41,719 nucleotides of DNA from Burkholderiaceae bacterium (GTDB lineage: Bacteria > Pseudomonadota > Gammaproteobacteria > Burkholderiales > Burkholderiaceae_E). The stretch lies in the NCBI GenBank assembly GCA_023383035.1, contig JAHDYE010000004.1, positions 1 through 41,719 of the forward strand, read 5' to 3'. Below are positions 1 to 8,746 of the stretch, piece after piece; the stretch's first letter is position 1, and every line of letters starts with the position of its first letter. A model generated the notes under the pieces. It worked only from the letters and a program-made list of their open reading frames with translations. It ran no database searches and had not been told where the DNA came from. Both the position numbers and the translations under genes were made by a program.

Positions 1-2
1 TG

Positions 3-836
3 CTGTCGGTGCTGCGCTGGGCCGAGAACCCGCGCAACGGCATCGCCGGCTTTCGCGCGCTGCAGCTGATGACGGGCATCGGGCCGGCCATCGCGCGGCG
101 CTGCCTGGAGGCCGCCGACGAGGCGGCGCAGGGTCTGCTCGCGGCGCTGAGCGAATTTCCCGCTCCCGCGTCGGCGACCGAAGAGTGGCGTGGTTTCGTT
201 GCGCTGATGCAGGCGCTGCGCGATCCGGCGGCGCGCTGGCCGGCGCAGCTCGGGCCGCTGCGCTGCTGGTACCAGCCGCTGCTCGAACGTCGCTACGACG
301 ACGCTGCGGTGCGCGCCGCCGACCTCGACATGCTGCAATCGATCGCCGCGCAGTTCGGCTCGCGCGAGCGCTTCCTCACCGAGCTTGCGCTCGATCCGCC
401 GCAGGCCACCGGCGACGTCGGCGACGATGCGCTGCGTGACGAGGACTACCTGGTACTGTCCACCGTGCATTCGGCCAAGGGACAGGAGTGGGACGCGGTC
501 TACGTGATCAACGTCAACGAGGGCAGCTTTCCGAACGAGTACGCGACCGGCCGTCCCGAGTCGATCGACGAGGAGCGCCGGCTGCTGTACGTGGCGCTGA
601 CGCGCGCGCGCGACGCGCTGTACCTGCTCGAACCGCAGCGCTATCACCTCACGCAGCAGCCGCGCCACGGCGATGCCTACGTGCACGGCGCGCGCAGCCG
701 CTTCCTCGACGACGCGCTGCTCGCGCGCTTCGATCGCGTGGCGCCACTTGATTCCCCGCCCCCTCGGGGCAGCGGCGACGACGCGGGTCGCCTGCCCGCA
801 GTCGACGTGGCAGCGCAAGTACGCGACATGTGGTGA
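3..836 (+). CDS. UvrD/Rep-family ATP-dependent DNA helicase, C-terminal part (5'-truncated by window)
   Basis: The reading frame is open from the left edge, so only the last 278 or so residues of the protein are present. It shows the hallmark C-terminal motifs of superfamily 1A helicases. The motif-V region reads TVHSAKGQEWDAVYVINVNE. The motif-VI region, EERRLLYVALTRARDALYL, carries the arginine that senses the ATP gamma-phosphate. Between them is EGSFPNEYATGRP, typical of the UvrD/PcrA/Rep group. These enzymes unwind DNA 3'-5' during repair or replication restart. The tail (PPPRGSGDDAGRLPA) looks unstructured. Codon use is very GC-rich, like the two-component genes at the right end and unlike the block between them. 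The family is certain. Whether it is UvrD itself or a paralogue cannot be settled from this fragment. Confidence 0.9.
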   Translation: MSVLRWAENPRNGIAGFRALQLMTGIGPAIARRCLEAADEAAQGLLAALSEFPAPASATEEWRGFVALMQALRDPAARWPAQLGPLRCWYQPLLERRYDDAAVRAADLDMLQSIAAQFGSRERFLTELALDPPQATGDVGDDALRDEDYLVLSTVHSAKGQEWDAVYVINVNEGSFPNEYATGRPESIDEERRLLYVALTRARDALYLLEPQRYHLTQQPRHGDAYVHGARSRFLDDALLARFDRVAPLDSPPPRGSGDDAGRLPAVDVAAQVRDMW

Positions 837-989
837 ACGTCCGCGCCGGCACGCGGCGCGGCTGGGCGCGATCCGGCGTTTCGACTCCGAAGGTGTGGCT
901 GTACGCCGAAACGGAATCATGTATCGAGGACGCGAACCATTGCATTTTTGACGCATCGTGTCGAGACTGTCGAGACGAGACCTGCACCC

Positions 990-3224
990 ATGCGTTTCGA
1001 CCGTTTCACGACGAAGTTGCAGCGGGCCGTGTCGGATGCACAGGACGCTGCCGCCGGCCGGGGCGACCCCTGCATCGGGCCGCTGCATCTGCTCCTGGCG
1101 CTCATCGAGCAGGACGACGGAACCACCGGTTCGCTGCTTCGGCGCTGCGACGTTCACCTCGGGTCGCTCAGGACCGCGCTTGCGCACCAGCTCGATCGCG
1201 TCTTCCCTTCCGGGGCGTTCGCCGGGGAGATCCGGACCGAACATGCCCTCGAGCGCATGCTGAAGCTGGCCGAGCGCAAGGCTGCCGCGCGCGGCGACCG
1301 CTTCGTCGCCACCGAGATGTTCCTGCTCGCCGCCTGCGAAGACGATAGCGACATCGGACGGATCTGCAGGGATCACGGAGTGCACAGGCAGGCGCTCGAG
1401 CAGGCGGTGGAGGCGGAGCGCCGCGGGCGACCCGTTGCCGATCCGGCGGCGGAGAATCGGCGCGGCGCCCTGGCACGCTATGCCTCGGATCTCACCGAAC
1501 GCGGGCGGGCGGGAGGGATCGACCGGGTGATCGGGCGCGACGACGAAATCCGCTGCGTGCTCCAGATCCTGCAGCGGCGTACGAAGAACAACCCTTTGCT
1601 GATCGGTGCGCCCGGCGTGGGCAAGACCGCGATCGCCGAGGCCGTGGCGCAGCGGATCGCGCTGGACGAGGTACCGGAGACGCTGAGGGGAAAGCGGGTG
1701 CTCTCGCTGGACATGGCGGGCATGATCGCGGGTGCGAAGTACCGCGGCGAGTTCGAGGAACGTCTGAGAGCCGTATTGACGGAGATCGCCGAGGAGGCAG
1801 GGCGGATCATCCTCTTCATCGACGATCTTCATTCGATCGTGGGTGCCGGCAAGGCCGCGGGCGCCGCCGAGGCCGGTGCCTTGCTCAAGTCCGCGCTTGC
1901 CCGCGGTGAGCTGCATTGCCTCGGTACGACCACCGACGACGACTATCGAAGACACGTCGAAGCGGATGCCGCGGTCGACCGGCGCTTCCAGAAAGTGAGG
2001 GTGGGCGAGCCATCACCCGCACTGGCCATCGCCATGCTGCGCGGGCTGAAGTCGCACTACGAAGCGCATCACGACGTCGACATCACCGATCCGGCGATCG
2101 TTGCCGCGGCGGAGTTGTCTCATCGCTACATCGCCGGTCGCTTCCTTCCAGACAAGGCGATCGACCTGATCGACGAAGCTGCGTCGCGCATCGCCGTCGA
2201 TGCGCCGCCGCCACGGCGAGACACGGGAGGCGGGCCGGTGCGCGAGAAGGTGGGCGCGTCGCACATCACCGAGCTGGTTTCCCGGATCACCGGCCTGCCG
2301 CTTCCCGGAGGATCGTCCGACGAGCGCGGCAGGCTTCTCGCGATGGAAGCGGAGATGCGGCAGCGGGTCGTCGGGCAGGATCATGCCGTGGCGCTGATCT
2401 GCGACACGATCCGCCGCGCGCGTGCCGGTCTCGCGGATCCAGGGCGTCCCGTCGGTTCCTTCCTTTTTCTCGGTCCGAGCGGCGTCGGAAAGACCGAATC
2501 GTGCAAGGCGCTCGCCGCGTGCCTGTTCGACCGCGAGGAACGCCTCATCAGACTGGACATGAGCGAGTTCGCCTCGGCCCATGCGGTGGCGCGGTTGATC
2601 GGCGCGCCGCCCGGCCACGAGGGCTACGAGGACGGTGGCCAACTGACCGAGGCAGTGCGGCTCAATCCGTATTCCGTGATCCTGCTCGACGAGATCGACA
2701 AGGCGCATCCCGAAGTGCGCGACGTGCTGCTGCGGGTGCTCGACGAAGGCCGCCTGACCGATCGCCGCGGTCGTACCGTGGATTTCCGCAATACCGTCGT
2801 TGTGATGACCTCGACGTCGGAGAGCGACGCGATCGCAGCGATCGGGGATGCCGGCTGCGCCGCGTTCGGACAGGCCGTGCGGGCGCGGGCCGGGCGGCAA
2901 TTCGGGCGGGACTTCGTCGACCGGATCGACGAGGTCGTGGTGTTCCATCCATTGCAGAAGCGGCATCTCGAGGACGTCGCCCGGATCCGGTTCGAACGCC
3001 TGCGACAGCGGCTGGCGAGCCGGGGCGTGAGGGTCCGGATCACTGCCGAGGCGCTGGCCGATCTGACCGGGTCGGCCTGCCATCCGGCTGCGGGAGCTCG
3101 CGTGCTCGAACGCCTGATCCGGGAGCGTATCGAGAACCCGCTCGCACGGTCCGTGCTCGACGGCACGATCGGTCCGGGCGATACCTACACGGTCACACGA
3201 ACTGCGCGCCGAAGCGGCTCCTGA
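990..3224 (+). CDS. Hsp100/Clp ATPase, ClpB-like N-domain but no M-domain
   Basis: A 744-residue two-ring AAA+ unfoldase. The start chosen is the ATG at 990, because MRFDRFTTKLQRAVSDAQ aligns with the usual ClpB N-terminus; a TTG at 948 is the only longer option. A Clp N-domain covers about 1-145. NBD1 has Walker A GAPGVGKT (206-213), pore tyrosine Y251 in AKYRGEFEERL, and RRFQKV (331-336). NBD2 has Walker A GPSGVGKT (495-502) and Walker B VILLDEID (563-570). Oddities: the NBD1 Walker B reads LFIDDLHS, so the usual catalytic Glu is Asp279. The NBD2 pore motif GYVG is GHEG (542-545). Only about 30 residues separate the two rings, so the ClpB coiled-coil M-domain is absent. No ClpP-docking IGL/IGF loop is evident. 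The 3' end overlaps the convergent CobW-type gene by 32 bp. The fold is certain; the partner and role are unknown. Confidence 0.88.
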   Translation: MRFDRFTTKLQRAVSDAQDAAAGRGDPCIGPLHLLLALIEQDDGTTGSLLRRCDVHLGSLRTALAHQLDRVFPSGAFAGEIRTEHALERMLKLAERKAAARGDRFVATEMFLLAACEDDSDIGRICRDHGVHRQALEQAVEAERRGRPVADPAAENRRGALARYASDLTERGRAGGIDRVIGRDDEIRCVLQILQRRTKNNPLLIGAPGVGKTAIAEAVAQRIALDEVPETLRGKRVLSLDMAGMIAGAKYRGEFEERLRAVLTEIAEEAGRIILFIDDLHSIVGAGKAAGAAEAGALLKSALARGELHCLGTTTDDDYRRHVEADAAVDRRFQKVRVGEPSPALAIAMLRGLKSHYEAHHDVDITDPAIVAAAELSHRYIAGRFLPDKAIDLIDEAASRIAVDAPPPRRDTGGGPVREKVGASHITELVSRITGLPLPGGSSDERGRLLAMEAEMRQRVVGQDHAVALICDTIRRARAGLADPGRPVGSFLFLGPSGVGKTESCKALAACLFDREERLIRLDMSEFASAHAVARLIGAPPGHEGYEDGGQLTEAVRLNPYSVILLDEIDKAHPEVRDVLLRVLDEGRLTDRRGRTVDFRNTVVVMTSTSESDAIAAIGDAGCAAFGQAVRARAGRQFGRDFVDRIDEVVVFHPLQKRHLEDVARIRFERLRQRLASRGVRVRITAEALADLTGSACHPAAGARVLERLIRERIENPLARSVLDGTIGPGDTYTVTRTARRSGS

Positions 3225-4251
3225 TGACGTCGGGCGCGACGCCGTGAGTGATGAACACGAGCCTCGACGTTCGCTCCTCGTCGGGCCAGTGGTCCAGCCA
3301 TGCAACGGGGAAGAACACATGCTGGACTCCCTGGATGACTGCCGGCATGTCGGGCGCGTCATCGACGTGGAGGATTCCCTTCACGCGCAGCAGGTTCGCA
3401 CCGAACTCCAGCGCGAGCTCCTGCAGGAACTCGTTGAAGGCGCGGCTGTCCACCGCCCGGTGCAGCTCGACGACGAAGCTCGTGATGCCTTCGTCGCTCT
3501 TCCGATGCCGGTGTACGTGGGCGTGACCGCACGAGTCGTCATGGCACTCGTCGTGGTCCCCGGCCGCCTCGATCATGTCCGAGAGCCCGGCGAAAGTGGC
3601 GGCGACCCCCCCCCTGTCGCCGAGGCCGTGCAGGATCGCCGGATCGATCACGCCGCGGACGGCTTCATGGAAGGTTCCGGTACGGTTGATGGCGCGAATC
3701 CGCGCGATGAATTCCTCGTACGCCTGCGGTTCCGACAAGGTCTCGACCAGATCGCGTTTCGATACCACGATCGCATCGGCCAGGGCCGCCTGCTTCACGG
3801 CTTCCGGGAACCGGTCGAGCGCCGACGCGCCGGCAATCGCATCCACCATCGTCAGCACGCCGCCGAGGCGGAACCGGTCCAGCAGGTGCTGGTCGGTCAT
3901 CAAGGTGTGCAGGATCGGGGCGGGATCGGCCAGTCCGGTCGTTTCGACGACGACCCGATCGACGCGGGGGACGCGGCCCGCATCCATCCACATCGCCAGG
4001 GAACCGAGCTTGTCGGCAAGGTCGCCCCGTATCGTGCAGCAGATGCAGCCGTTGTTCATTTCGACCATCATCTCGGTGCTCGACTCGACCAGCAGGTGGT
4101 CGACGCCGATCTCGCCGAACTCGTTGATGACGATGGCCGTGGATTCCATCCCCGGCTGCCTGACGAGATGATTGAGGAGCGTCGTCTTGCCGCTGCCGAG
4201 GAAGCCGGTGATGACGATGACCGGTATTTTCCGACCGTACGGGTTGCTCAT
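3193..4251 (-). CDS. CobW/COG0523-family GTPase, putative metallochaperone
   Basis: A 352-residue G3E-family P-loop GTPase. Walker A is GFLGSGKT (16-23). The conserved metal-binding CxCC motif appears as GCICC (68-72). A histidine/acid/cysteine-rich stretch (DHDECHDDSCGHAHVHRHR) lies about two-thirds along, before the CobW C-terminal domain. Members of this family use GTP hydrolysis to deliver metals (zinc, cobalt and others) to target enzymes. The metal here is not readable; the His-rich stretch suggests Zn, Co or Ni. It is the last gene of the minus-strand TRAP operon, 42 bp after the TRAP large permease, and its end overlaps the Clp gene on the other strand. A client among the window's metalloenzymes, for example the hydantoinase-type enzyme, is only a guess. 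Confidence 0.88.
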   Translation of the reverse strand: MSNPYGRKIPVIVITGFLGSGKTTLLNHLVRQPGMESTAIVINEFGEIGVDHLLVESSTEMMVEMNNGCICCTIRGDLADKLGSLAMWMDAGRVPRVDRVVVETTGLADPAPILHTLMTDQHLLDRFRLGGVLTMVDAIAGASALDRFPEAVKQAALADAIVVSKRDLVETLSEPQAYEEFIARIRAINRTGTFHEAVRGVIDPAILHGLGDRGGVAATFAGLSDMIEAAGDHDECHDDSCGHAHVHRHRKSDEGITSFVVELHRAVDSRAFNEFLQELALEFGANLLRVKGILHVDDAPDMPAVIQGVQHVFFPVAWLDHWPDEERTSRLVFITHGVAPDVIRSRFGAQFV

Positions 4252-4293
4252 GCCACTTCTCGGCGGGGAGAGACAGATTGTCGACAGGCGGCC

Positions 4294-5607
4294 TTACCCG
4301 CCGAAGGCAAGGCGCGGCAGGAACAGGACCAGCTCCGGGAACGCGACAATGGCCATGATCACCACGAAGAGTACGTAGAAGAACGGCATCACCCCACCCA
4401 CCAGTTCGCCGAACGAGTACTCGGGCCGCAATCCCTGCAGGATGAAGAGGTTCATGCCGACCGGCGGCACCAGCAGCCCGGCCTGGATGAGCATCGTCAT
4501 CAGCACGCCGTACCAGATCGGGTCGTAGCCGAGCGCGGTGATCATCGGGAAGACCAGCGGCAGCGTCATCACCATCGCGGCCAGGTCGTCCATGAATGCC
4601 CCGAGTACCAGGTAGAACGCGATCACCGACATGAGGATCGCGAACGGCGACCAACCGATCGACATGACCGCGCGCGTCAGCTCGTTGGTGACCTGCTCGT
4701 AGGTGAGATAGATGCCCATCAGCTTCGCGGCCCAGTAGATCGCCATGACCATCGCGGTGGTCTTCACGCTTCCGGCCAGGGCTCTCGCCATTATTTTGCG
4801 ATCGAGAAGACGCAGGGCGGCGGCGATGAGCAGGGTAAGGCCGCATCCTATGGCTGCGGCTTCGGTCGGGGTGGCCATGCCCGTGTAGATGGAACCCATG
4901 ACGCCGACGAACAGGATGACTACCGGCCAGACGGCCCACAGTGCACGGACACACTCCGCCCACGACCGGCGCGCCACCGATTCCGCGCCCGCGACCAGCG
5001 CGGGATGTACATGTATTCTCAGCGCGATGTACATCATGTATGCCAGCGTCAGGACGATTCCCGGGATGATGCCGCCGAGGAATAGCTGGCCGATCGATTG
5101 ATCGGTCATCGCGCCGTAGACGATCAGGCTGATGCTTGGCGGGATCAGGATGCCCAGCGTTCCGCCCGCGGCCACTGATCCCGCCGCGATGGGGCGGGCG
5201 TAGCCCCGCTTCTCCATTTCGGGCAATGCGACGGTGCCGATGGTGGCGCAATTCGCGACACTCGATCCCGAGCACGCGGCGAAGGCGGCGCCGACCAGTA
5301 TGTTCGCGTGCAGGAGCCCGCCCGGAAGAAGCCGGTCGAGTAGCGGATAGATCCCCGCGTAGATGCGGGCGCTCAGTCCGGATTCGAACAGGATGTAGCC
5401 CATGAAGATGAACATCGGGATGGCGCACAGCACGAAACTGCTCAGGCCGTCCCAGGTGACCGGACCGAGCGCCAGGCCGAGCGCGGGGTTGGCGAAGTAG
5501 ATCGACCCGACGGCGACGAGACCGAGGGCGAACACGATGGGCACCCCGAAGAAGATCAACGCCACGAGCGCCAGCACGTAGATCGACAGGAAGAAGGATG
5601 TGTCCAT
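4294..5607 (-). CDS. TRAP transporter large permease (DctM-type, 12TM)
   Basis: A 437-residue, very hydrophobic protein with about twelve membrane segments. It starts MDTSFFLSIYVLALVALIFF. Family signatures include the glycine/proline-rich loops GVPIVFALG, AACSGSSVANCATIGTVALP and GILIPPSISLIVYGA, plus the C-terminal GLLVPPVGMNLFILQG. DctM proteins form the ion-coupled translocation channel of tripartite ATP-independent periplasmic transporters, which import organic acids and related small molecules using a sodium or proton gradient. It follows the small permease by 28 bp, in an operon that also encodes the binding protein and an MmgE/PrpD enzyme. That points to a carboxylated substrate, but the substrate itself cannot be read from the sequence. 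Confidence 0.95.
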   Translation of the reverse strand: MDTSFFLSIYVLALVALIFFGVPIVFALGLVAVGSIYFANPALGLALGPVTWDGLSSFVLCAIPMFIFMGYILFESGLSARIYAGIYPLLDRLLPGGLLHANILVGAAFAACSGSSVANCATIGTVALPEMEKRGYARPIAAGSVAAGGTLGILIPPSISLIVYGAMTDQSIGQLFLGGIIPGIVLTLAYMMYIALRIHVHPALVAGAESVARRSWAECVRALWAVWPVVILFVGVMGSIYTGMATPTEAAAIGCGLTLLIAAALRLLDRKIMARALAGSVKTTAMVMAIYWAAKLMGIYLTYEQVTNELTRAVMSIGWSPFAILMSVIAFYLVLGAFMDDLAAMVMTLPLVFPMITALGYDPIWYGVLMTMLIQAGLLVPPVGMNLFILQGLRPEYSFGELVGGVMPFFYVLFVVIMAIVAFPELVLFLPRLAFGG

Positions 5608-5635
5608 GCTCCGGTCTCCGTTGGTCGGCCGCCGC

Positions 5636-6139
5636 CTACCGGCCCGCCACGCCGCTTTTTCTGCCCGGCATTCCGATCGCCATCCAGACGATTTCCAGGA
5701 AAAGCTGGACGATGAACAGGCCGAGCCCGATCGTCACGATCAGTTGCGGCGGCCCGAGCGGGGATGGCTGCGGATAGAACGACATCCGGTTCATGGCAAT
5801 GCTGCGAACGGAAACGTCCCACATCTGAACGAACGCAACCGAGAGGAACACGAGGCCCAGGATATATCCGGCCAGCATGATCCAGGGCTGGAGCGCGTCC
5901 GGCATGCGGTGCAGGAGGATGTCGGCACGCACGTGGCCGCCTTCGTGCAGCGTGTAGGACGCGCCCCAGAACGCGATCAACGGAACCAGGTACTCGGAAT
6001 ACTCGAGGGCATACGGCAGCGAGACGTAAAACAGCTTGGTCGCGACCAGTTCCGCGAGGATCAGGAGCATCATCAGGACGATCCCGGCCCCTGCCACGTA
6101 GAGACTGATCACGGACAGGATCGAGCGCGCGGCCTTCAT
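5636..6139 (-). CDS. TRAP transporter small permease (DctQ-type, 4TM)
   Basis: A 167-residue membrane protein with four predicted hydrophobic segments. It carries the DctQ-family central region FWGASYTLHEGGHVRADILL. DctQ subunits pair with the large permease and contact the periplasmic binding protein. The start chosen is MKAARSILSVISLYV, 7 bp after the dctP-type stop codon. A longer form from 6169 (MPRPSPSERA...) would overlap the binding-protein gene by 23 bp and add a charged, proline-rich tail unlike the family. No strong ribosome-binding site decides between them; translational coupling to the upstream stop is plausible. Confidence 0.92.
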   Translation of the reverse strand: MKAARSILSVISLYVAGAGIVLMMLLILAELVATKLFYVSLPYALEYSEYLVPLIAFWGASYTLHEGGHVRADILLHRMPDALQPWIMLAGYILGLVFLSVAFVQMWDVSVRSIAMNRMSFYPQPSPLGPPQLIVTIGLGLFIVQLFLEIVWMAIGMPGRKSGVAGR

Positions 6140-6146
6140 CGCGCGC

Positions 6147-7181
6147 TCACTCGGCGACGGCCGCGGCAATCTTCTTCATCAGTGCCGCGGCCTCGGGCGT
6201 GGTCTGGCTCACCCAGCGCTCCCGGCATACCTGCGCCTTGGCGCGTCCCTTCTCGATCTCCCCCGGCGCGACGGCGACTTTCTCCATCCCCTTGACGACC
6301 AACTGCTCCATGACTTCCATACGAGCGTTCCAGTAGGCGTCGGCCGTGGCCGTGAGGTATTTCGTGGCTTCCCTGGCGAGAATCTCCTGCAGGTCGGCCG
6401 GCAACGACTTCCAGGCCCTCTCGCTCACCAGCGTGACGTAGATGGGAACGTTCGGAGTCCATCCGGTACTGACGTACTTCGTGACCTCGTACAGCTTCAC
6501 GTCGAGCGCGGCGCGCAGTCCGCCCGAATTGCCCGCTACGACGCCGGTGGCAAGGGCGGTGTACGTTTCGTGGTACGGGATGACCATCGGCGTTGCGCCC
6601 ATCTGCTCGAACCAGCACGCCAGCTGTTTCTGCCAGGCGCGGAACTTGTTTCCCTTCCAGTCATCGGCGGTCTTCAGCGGCACCTTGGACAGCATGTGGT
6701 CGAACTCCGGCATCATGGTGCCGAGGATCCTGCTGCCGAACCTGCGCGAAGTGGTGGCCTGCAAATCGGGCATCGCCGCGTCGAGCGCCTTTCGCACGTC
6801 GTCGCGCGTCTTGAACAGCAGCGGATGCGACAGCGTCTCCCATTCCGGAGCCTCGACCATCGCGGCGCTCATCGTGGTCCCCATTTCCAGCAGGCCATCG
6901 GCCACTGCCCGATGGTGCGTGAAGCTCGAGAACCCCAGCATGCCGCCCGGGTACACCTGGATCTGCAGACGGTTGTTCGAGGCCGCGGCGACCGCGCTGG
7001 CGAATGCGGTCGCCTTCTGCCCTTCCAGCGAGCCGATCGACGGAAAGTAGATGCCGAAGCGCCACTTGAAGGTCTTTCCGGTTTCCTGCGTCTGCGATTG
7101 CGCGAGGGCCGGAGCCAGAGCCGCGAAAAGCAGACACGTGCACAGCAGGCACAGGCGCTTCCATCCGGTCGATCGATCCAT
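6147..7181 (-). CDS. TRAP transporter periplasmic substrate-binding protein (DctP-type)
   Basis: A 344-residue secreted protein. A signal peptide covers residues 1-27: a charged start (MDRSTGWKR), a hydrophobic core, and an ALA cleavage site before QSQTQE. The mature protein has the DctP fold signatures, including the helix after the first strand, GMLGFSSFTH, and the family's ligand-arginine region GNKFRAWQKQ. The ATG at 7181 was chosen because it opens the signal peptide and lies 1 bp after the stop of the upstream MmgE/PrpD gene, with GGGGAG as ribosome-binding site inside that gene's end. A reading-frame extension upstream (to 7301) gives no family-like sequence. It would capture the transporter's substrate in the periplasm. 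The substrate is unknown; the adjacent PrpD-type enzyme suggests a di- or tricarboxylic acid-like compound. Confidence 0.93.
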   Translation of the reverse strand: MDRSTGWKRLCLLCTCLLFAALAPALAQSQTQETGKTFKWRFGIYFPSIGSLEGQKATAFASAVAAASNNRLQIQVYPGGMLGFSSFTHHRAVADGLLEMGTTMSAAMVEAPEWETLSHPLLFKTRDDVRKALDAAMPDLQATTSRRFGSRILGTMMPEFDHMLSKVPLKTADDWKGNKFRAWQKQLACWFEQMGATPMVIPYHETYTALATGVVAGNSGGLRAALDVKLYEVTKYVSTGWTPNVPIYVTLVSERAWKSLPADLQEILAREATKYLTATADAYWNARMEVMEQLVVKGMEKVAVAPGEIEKGRAKAQVCRERWVSQTTPEAAALMKKIAAAVAE

Positions 7182-7182
7182 G

Positions 7183-8577
7183 TCAGTTCTCCCCGAGGGT
7201 TGCCGGCACGTCGTGCCGGGGCAGCGGCGCCGCCGCCAGTTCGATCTGCTCCAGGTGCGCGAGCAGACGTTGTGTTTCGGCGTGAGATATCCCTCCGGCA
7301 TCCGCGCAGCGGAGGAACTTCTCGCGCAGGCGCTCGTCGGACAGCGGCTTCTCCGGCATGCCGGTCGGTTGCCCGAGATAGCCCCGGATCTCGCGCCCGT
7401 CGTCGATCGTCAGCGTGACGCGGGCGCATTCGGGCGCCTGCTCGTTCTGCAGGGAGTCGTCCCTGTGCATCACGACCTTCTCCATCGCCGCACGAACCTG
7501 CGGATCGGCCAGCGTGGCGTCGCTCAGGCTCTCGATGTCGAGCGCTCCTTTCGCCAGGACGACGCCGATGGCGAAAGGCATCGAGAACTGGGCCTGCTGG
7601 ATACTGCGCGGCCGGTCGTGAACCAGGCTGATCGCGACCGTCGGCGAGACTTCGTAGACAGCCCGGTGCACGCGATCGCCGGCGATACGGTGTTCACGGA
7701 GCAGGTGCTGGGTCAGCTCGACCGCGGCGTGCGCCCCGGAGCAGACGGGATACTGCTTGAAGAGTATGCCGGGCTCGACGAGACGCCAGATCGTGCCCAG
7801 CGTGTCGAGGGCGCCAGGATCGGCCTTGCCGTCGTTCAGCAACTGGATGAAGCCGTTCCTGTCCTCCAGTGCGGCGGGCGGGCCGTCGAGGCCCGCGGCG
7901 GCAAGCAGCGCCGCTTCCACGCCGATCGCGGCGGCGCGGCCGGCCAGGTAGGGTTTCGCGTCGGTACCGAAGGCGGCCTTCATCCCGCATGCCTGGATTG
8001 CCGCCAGCGAGAGCGCGACAGCCGTTTCGGCTTGCGCAAGCCCCAGCGCCCTGGCGCTCGCGGCGGCAGCCCCGATGGCGCCGAACGTGCCGGTGCTCCA
8101 CCAGCCCTTGTAGTAGTGCTGCGTGGTGCAGACCAGCGCGACGGCATACGCGACTTCCGACCCCACGACGAAGGCCTCCAGCAGTCGGCGCCCGTCCTCG
8201 CCGGCATGCTCGGTCGCGGCGAGGGCGGCCGGCAGCACGACGGTCGATCCGTGCATGATCCCCGTGTAGCTGGTGTCGTCGAAGTCGAGGAGATGCCCCG
8301 CGGTACCGTTCACGAGCGCGGCACCGACCGGGGAAAGCCGGTCGCGCGAGCCGATGACGCTTGCGGCTTCCGACGGGTAGGACTGCCTGGCGTATCCAAG
8401 GATGCACTGCCGCGCCGGATGGCGTGCCGCGGCCAGGGTCACGCCGATCGTGTCGAGGATGCAGCGCTTGCCTGCGTGGACCACTTCGGCGGGCATCTCG
8501 TCCAGTCGCGCAGCCTGGCACCAGGCTGCGATCCTCTGGAGCAACGTGATGCGCGATCCGGAGAGAGCGCCCGTCAT
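7183..8577 (-). CDS. MmgE/PrpD-family protein (copy 1)
   Basis: A 464-residue MmgE/PrpD-fold protein. The family's reactions include 2-methylcitrate dehydratase, cis-aconitate decarboxylase and iminodisuccinate epimerase. The active-site region HLLDFDDTSYTGIMHGS is canonical, and the second conserved block FKQYPVCSGAHAAVE is present near residue 290. The ATG at 8577 was preferred over a GTG two codons upstream. It is the first gene of the minus-strand operon that continues into the TRAP transporter and CobW gene, with a 1-bp gap to the binding protein. It probably acts on the compound that transporter imports. The reaction cannot be assigned. The divergent gene at 8919 is a distant paralogue with an altered active-site block. 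Confidence 0.9.
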   Translation of the reverse strand: MTGALSGSRITLLQRIAAWCQAARLDEMPAEVVHAGKRCILDTIGVTLAAARHPARQCILGYARQSYPSEAASVIGSRDRLSPVGAALVNGTAGHLLDFDDTSYTGIMHGSTVVLPAALAATEHAGEDGRRLLEAFVVGSEVAYAVALVCTTQHYYKGWWSTGTFGAIGAAAASARALGLAQAETAVALSLAAIQACGMKAAFGTDAKPYLAGRAAAIGVEAALLAAAGLDGPPAALEDRNGFIQLLNDGKADPGALDTLGTIWRLVEPGILFKQYPVCSGAHAAVELTQHLLREHRIAGDRVHRAVYEVSPTVAISLVHDRPRSIQQAQFSMPFAIGVVLAKGALDIESLSDATLADPQVRAAMEKVVMHRDDSLQNEQAPECARVTLTIDDGREIRGYLGQPTGMPEKPLSDERLREKFLRCADAGGISHAETQRLLAHLEQIELAAAPLPRHDVPATLGEN

Positions 8578-8689
8578 GCGCACGGTCCGTCCCGCGCGGC
8601 GTCGATCATCGCGATCTCCCGCTGTCTGTCGCCAGGCCGAACCTCATCGCGCGCTCCCCACGTGACCGCTTTCCCGGGTTTCATACTTG

Positions 8690-8703
8690 TTCGCTATAGC
8701 GAA
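8690..8703. promoter_or_regulatory. Putative IclR-type operator, perfect palindrome
   Basis: TTCGCTATAGCGAA is a perfect 14-bp palindrome in the AT-richer part of the divergent control region. The same half-sites and spacing (TTCGC-N4-GCGAA) recur at 17444-17457. Short palindromes of this length are typical targets of IclR-family dimers, two of which are encoded at 21493-23539. It lies downstream of the leftward promoter candidate and upstream of the rightward one, so one bound dimer could control both operons. The palindrome is seen directly; the binding protein is inferred. Confidence 0.6.
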
Positions 8704-8717
8704 ACGATGATACGGTC

Positions 8718-8746
8718 TTGCGTACATCCGCATTCTTGGGTTAACT
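8718..8746 (+). promoter_or_regulatory. Possible sigma-70-type promoter, rightward
   Basis: TTGCGT and TTAACT are separated by exactly 17 bp. Initiation would be near 8753, leaving a leader of about 165 nt before the MmgE/PrpD gene at 8919. Both hexamers are imperfect, so this is only a candidate. The palindrome at 8690-8703 would lie about 50-63 bp upstream of the start. Confidence 0.3.

Noticed and set aside
959-976. Tandem direct repeat TGTCGAGAC x2 before the Clp gene
   Set aside because: Only two 9-bp copies, with no promoter in a sensible position and no second site elsewhere. Probably chance in GC-rich DNA.
3244-5085. A 613-codon open frame on the plus strand
   Set aside because: It is antisense to the CobW-family and TRAP permease genes. 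Its translation is rich in H, R, D and Q with no domain, as expected from the mirror of GC-rich codons.
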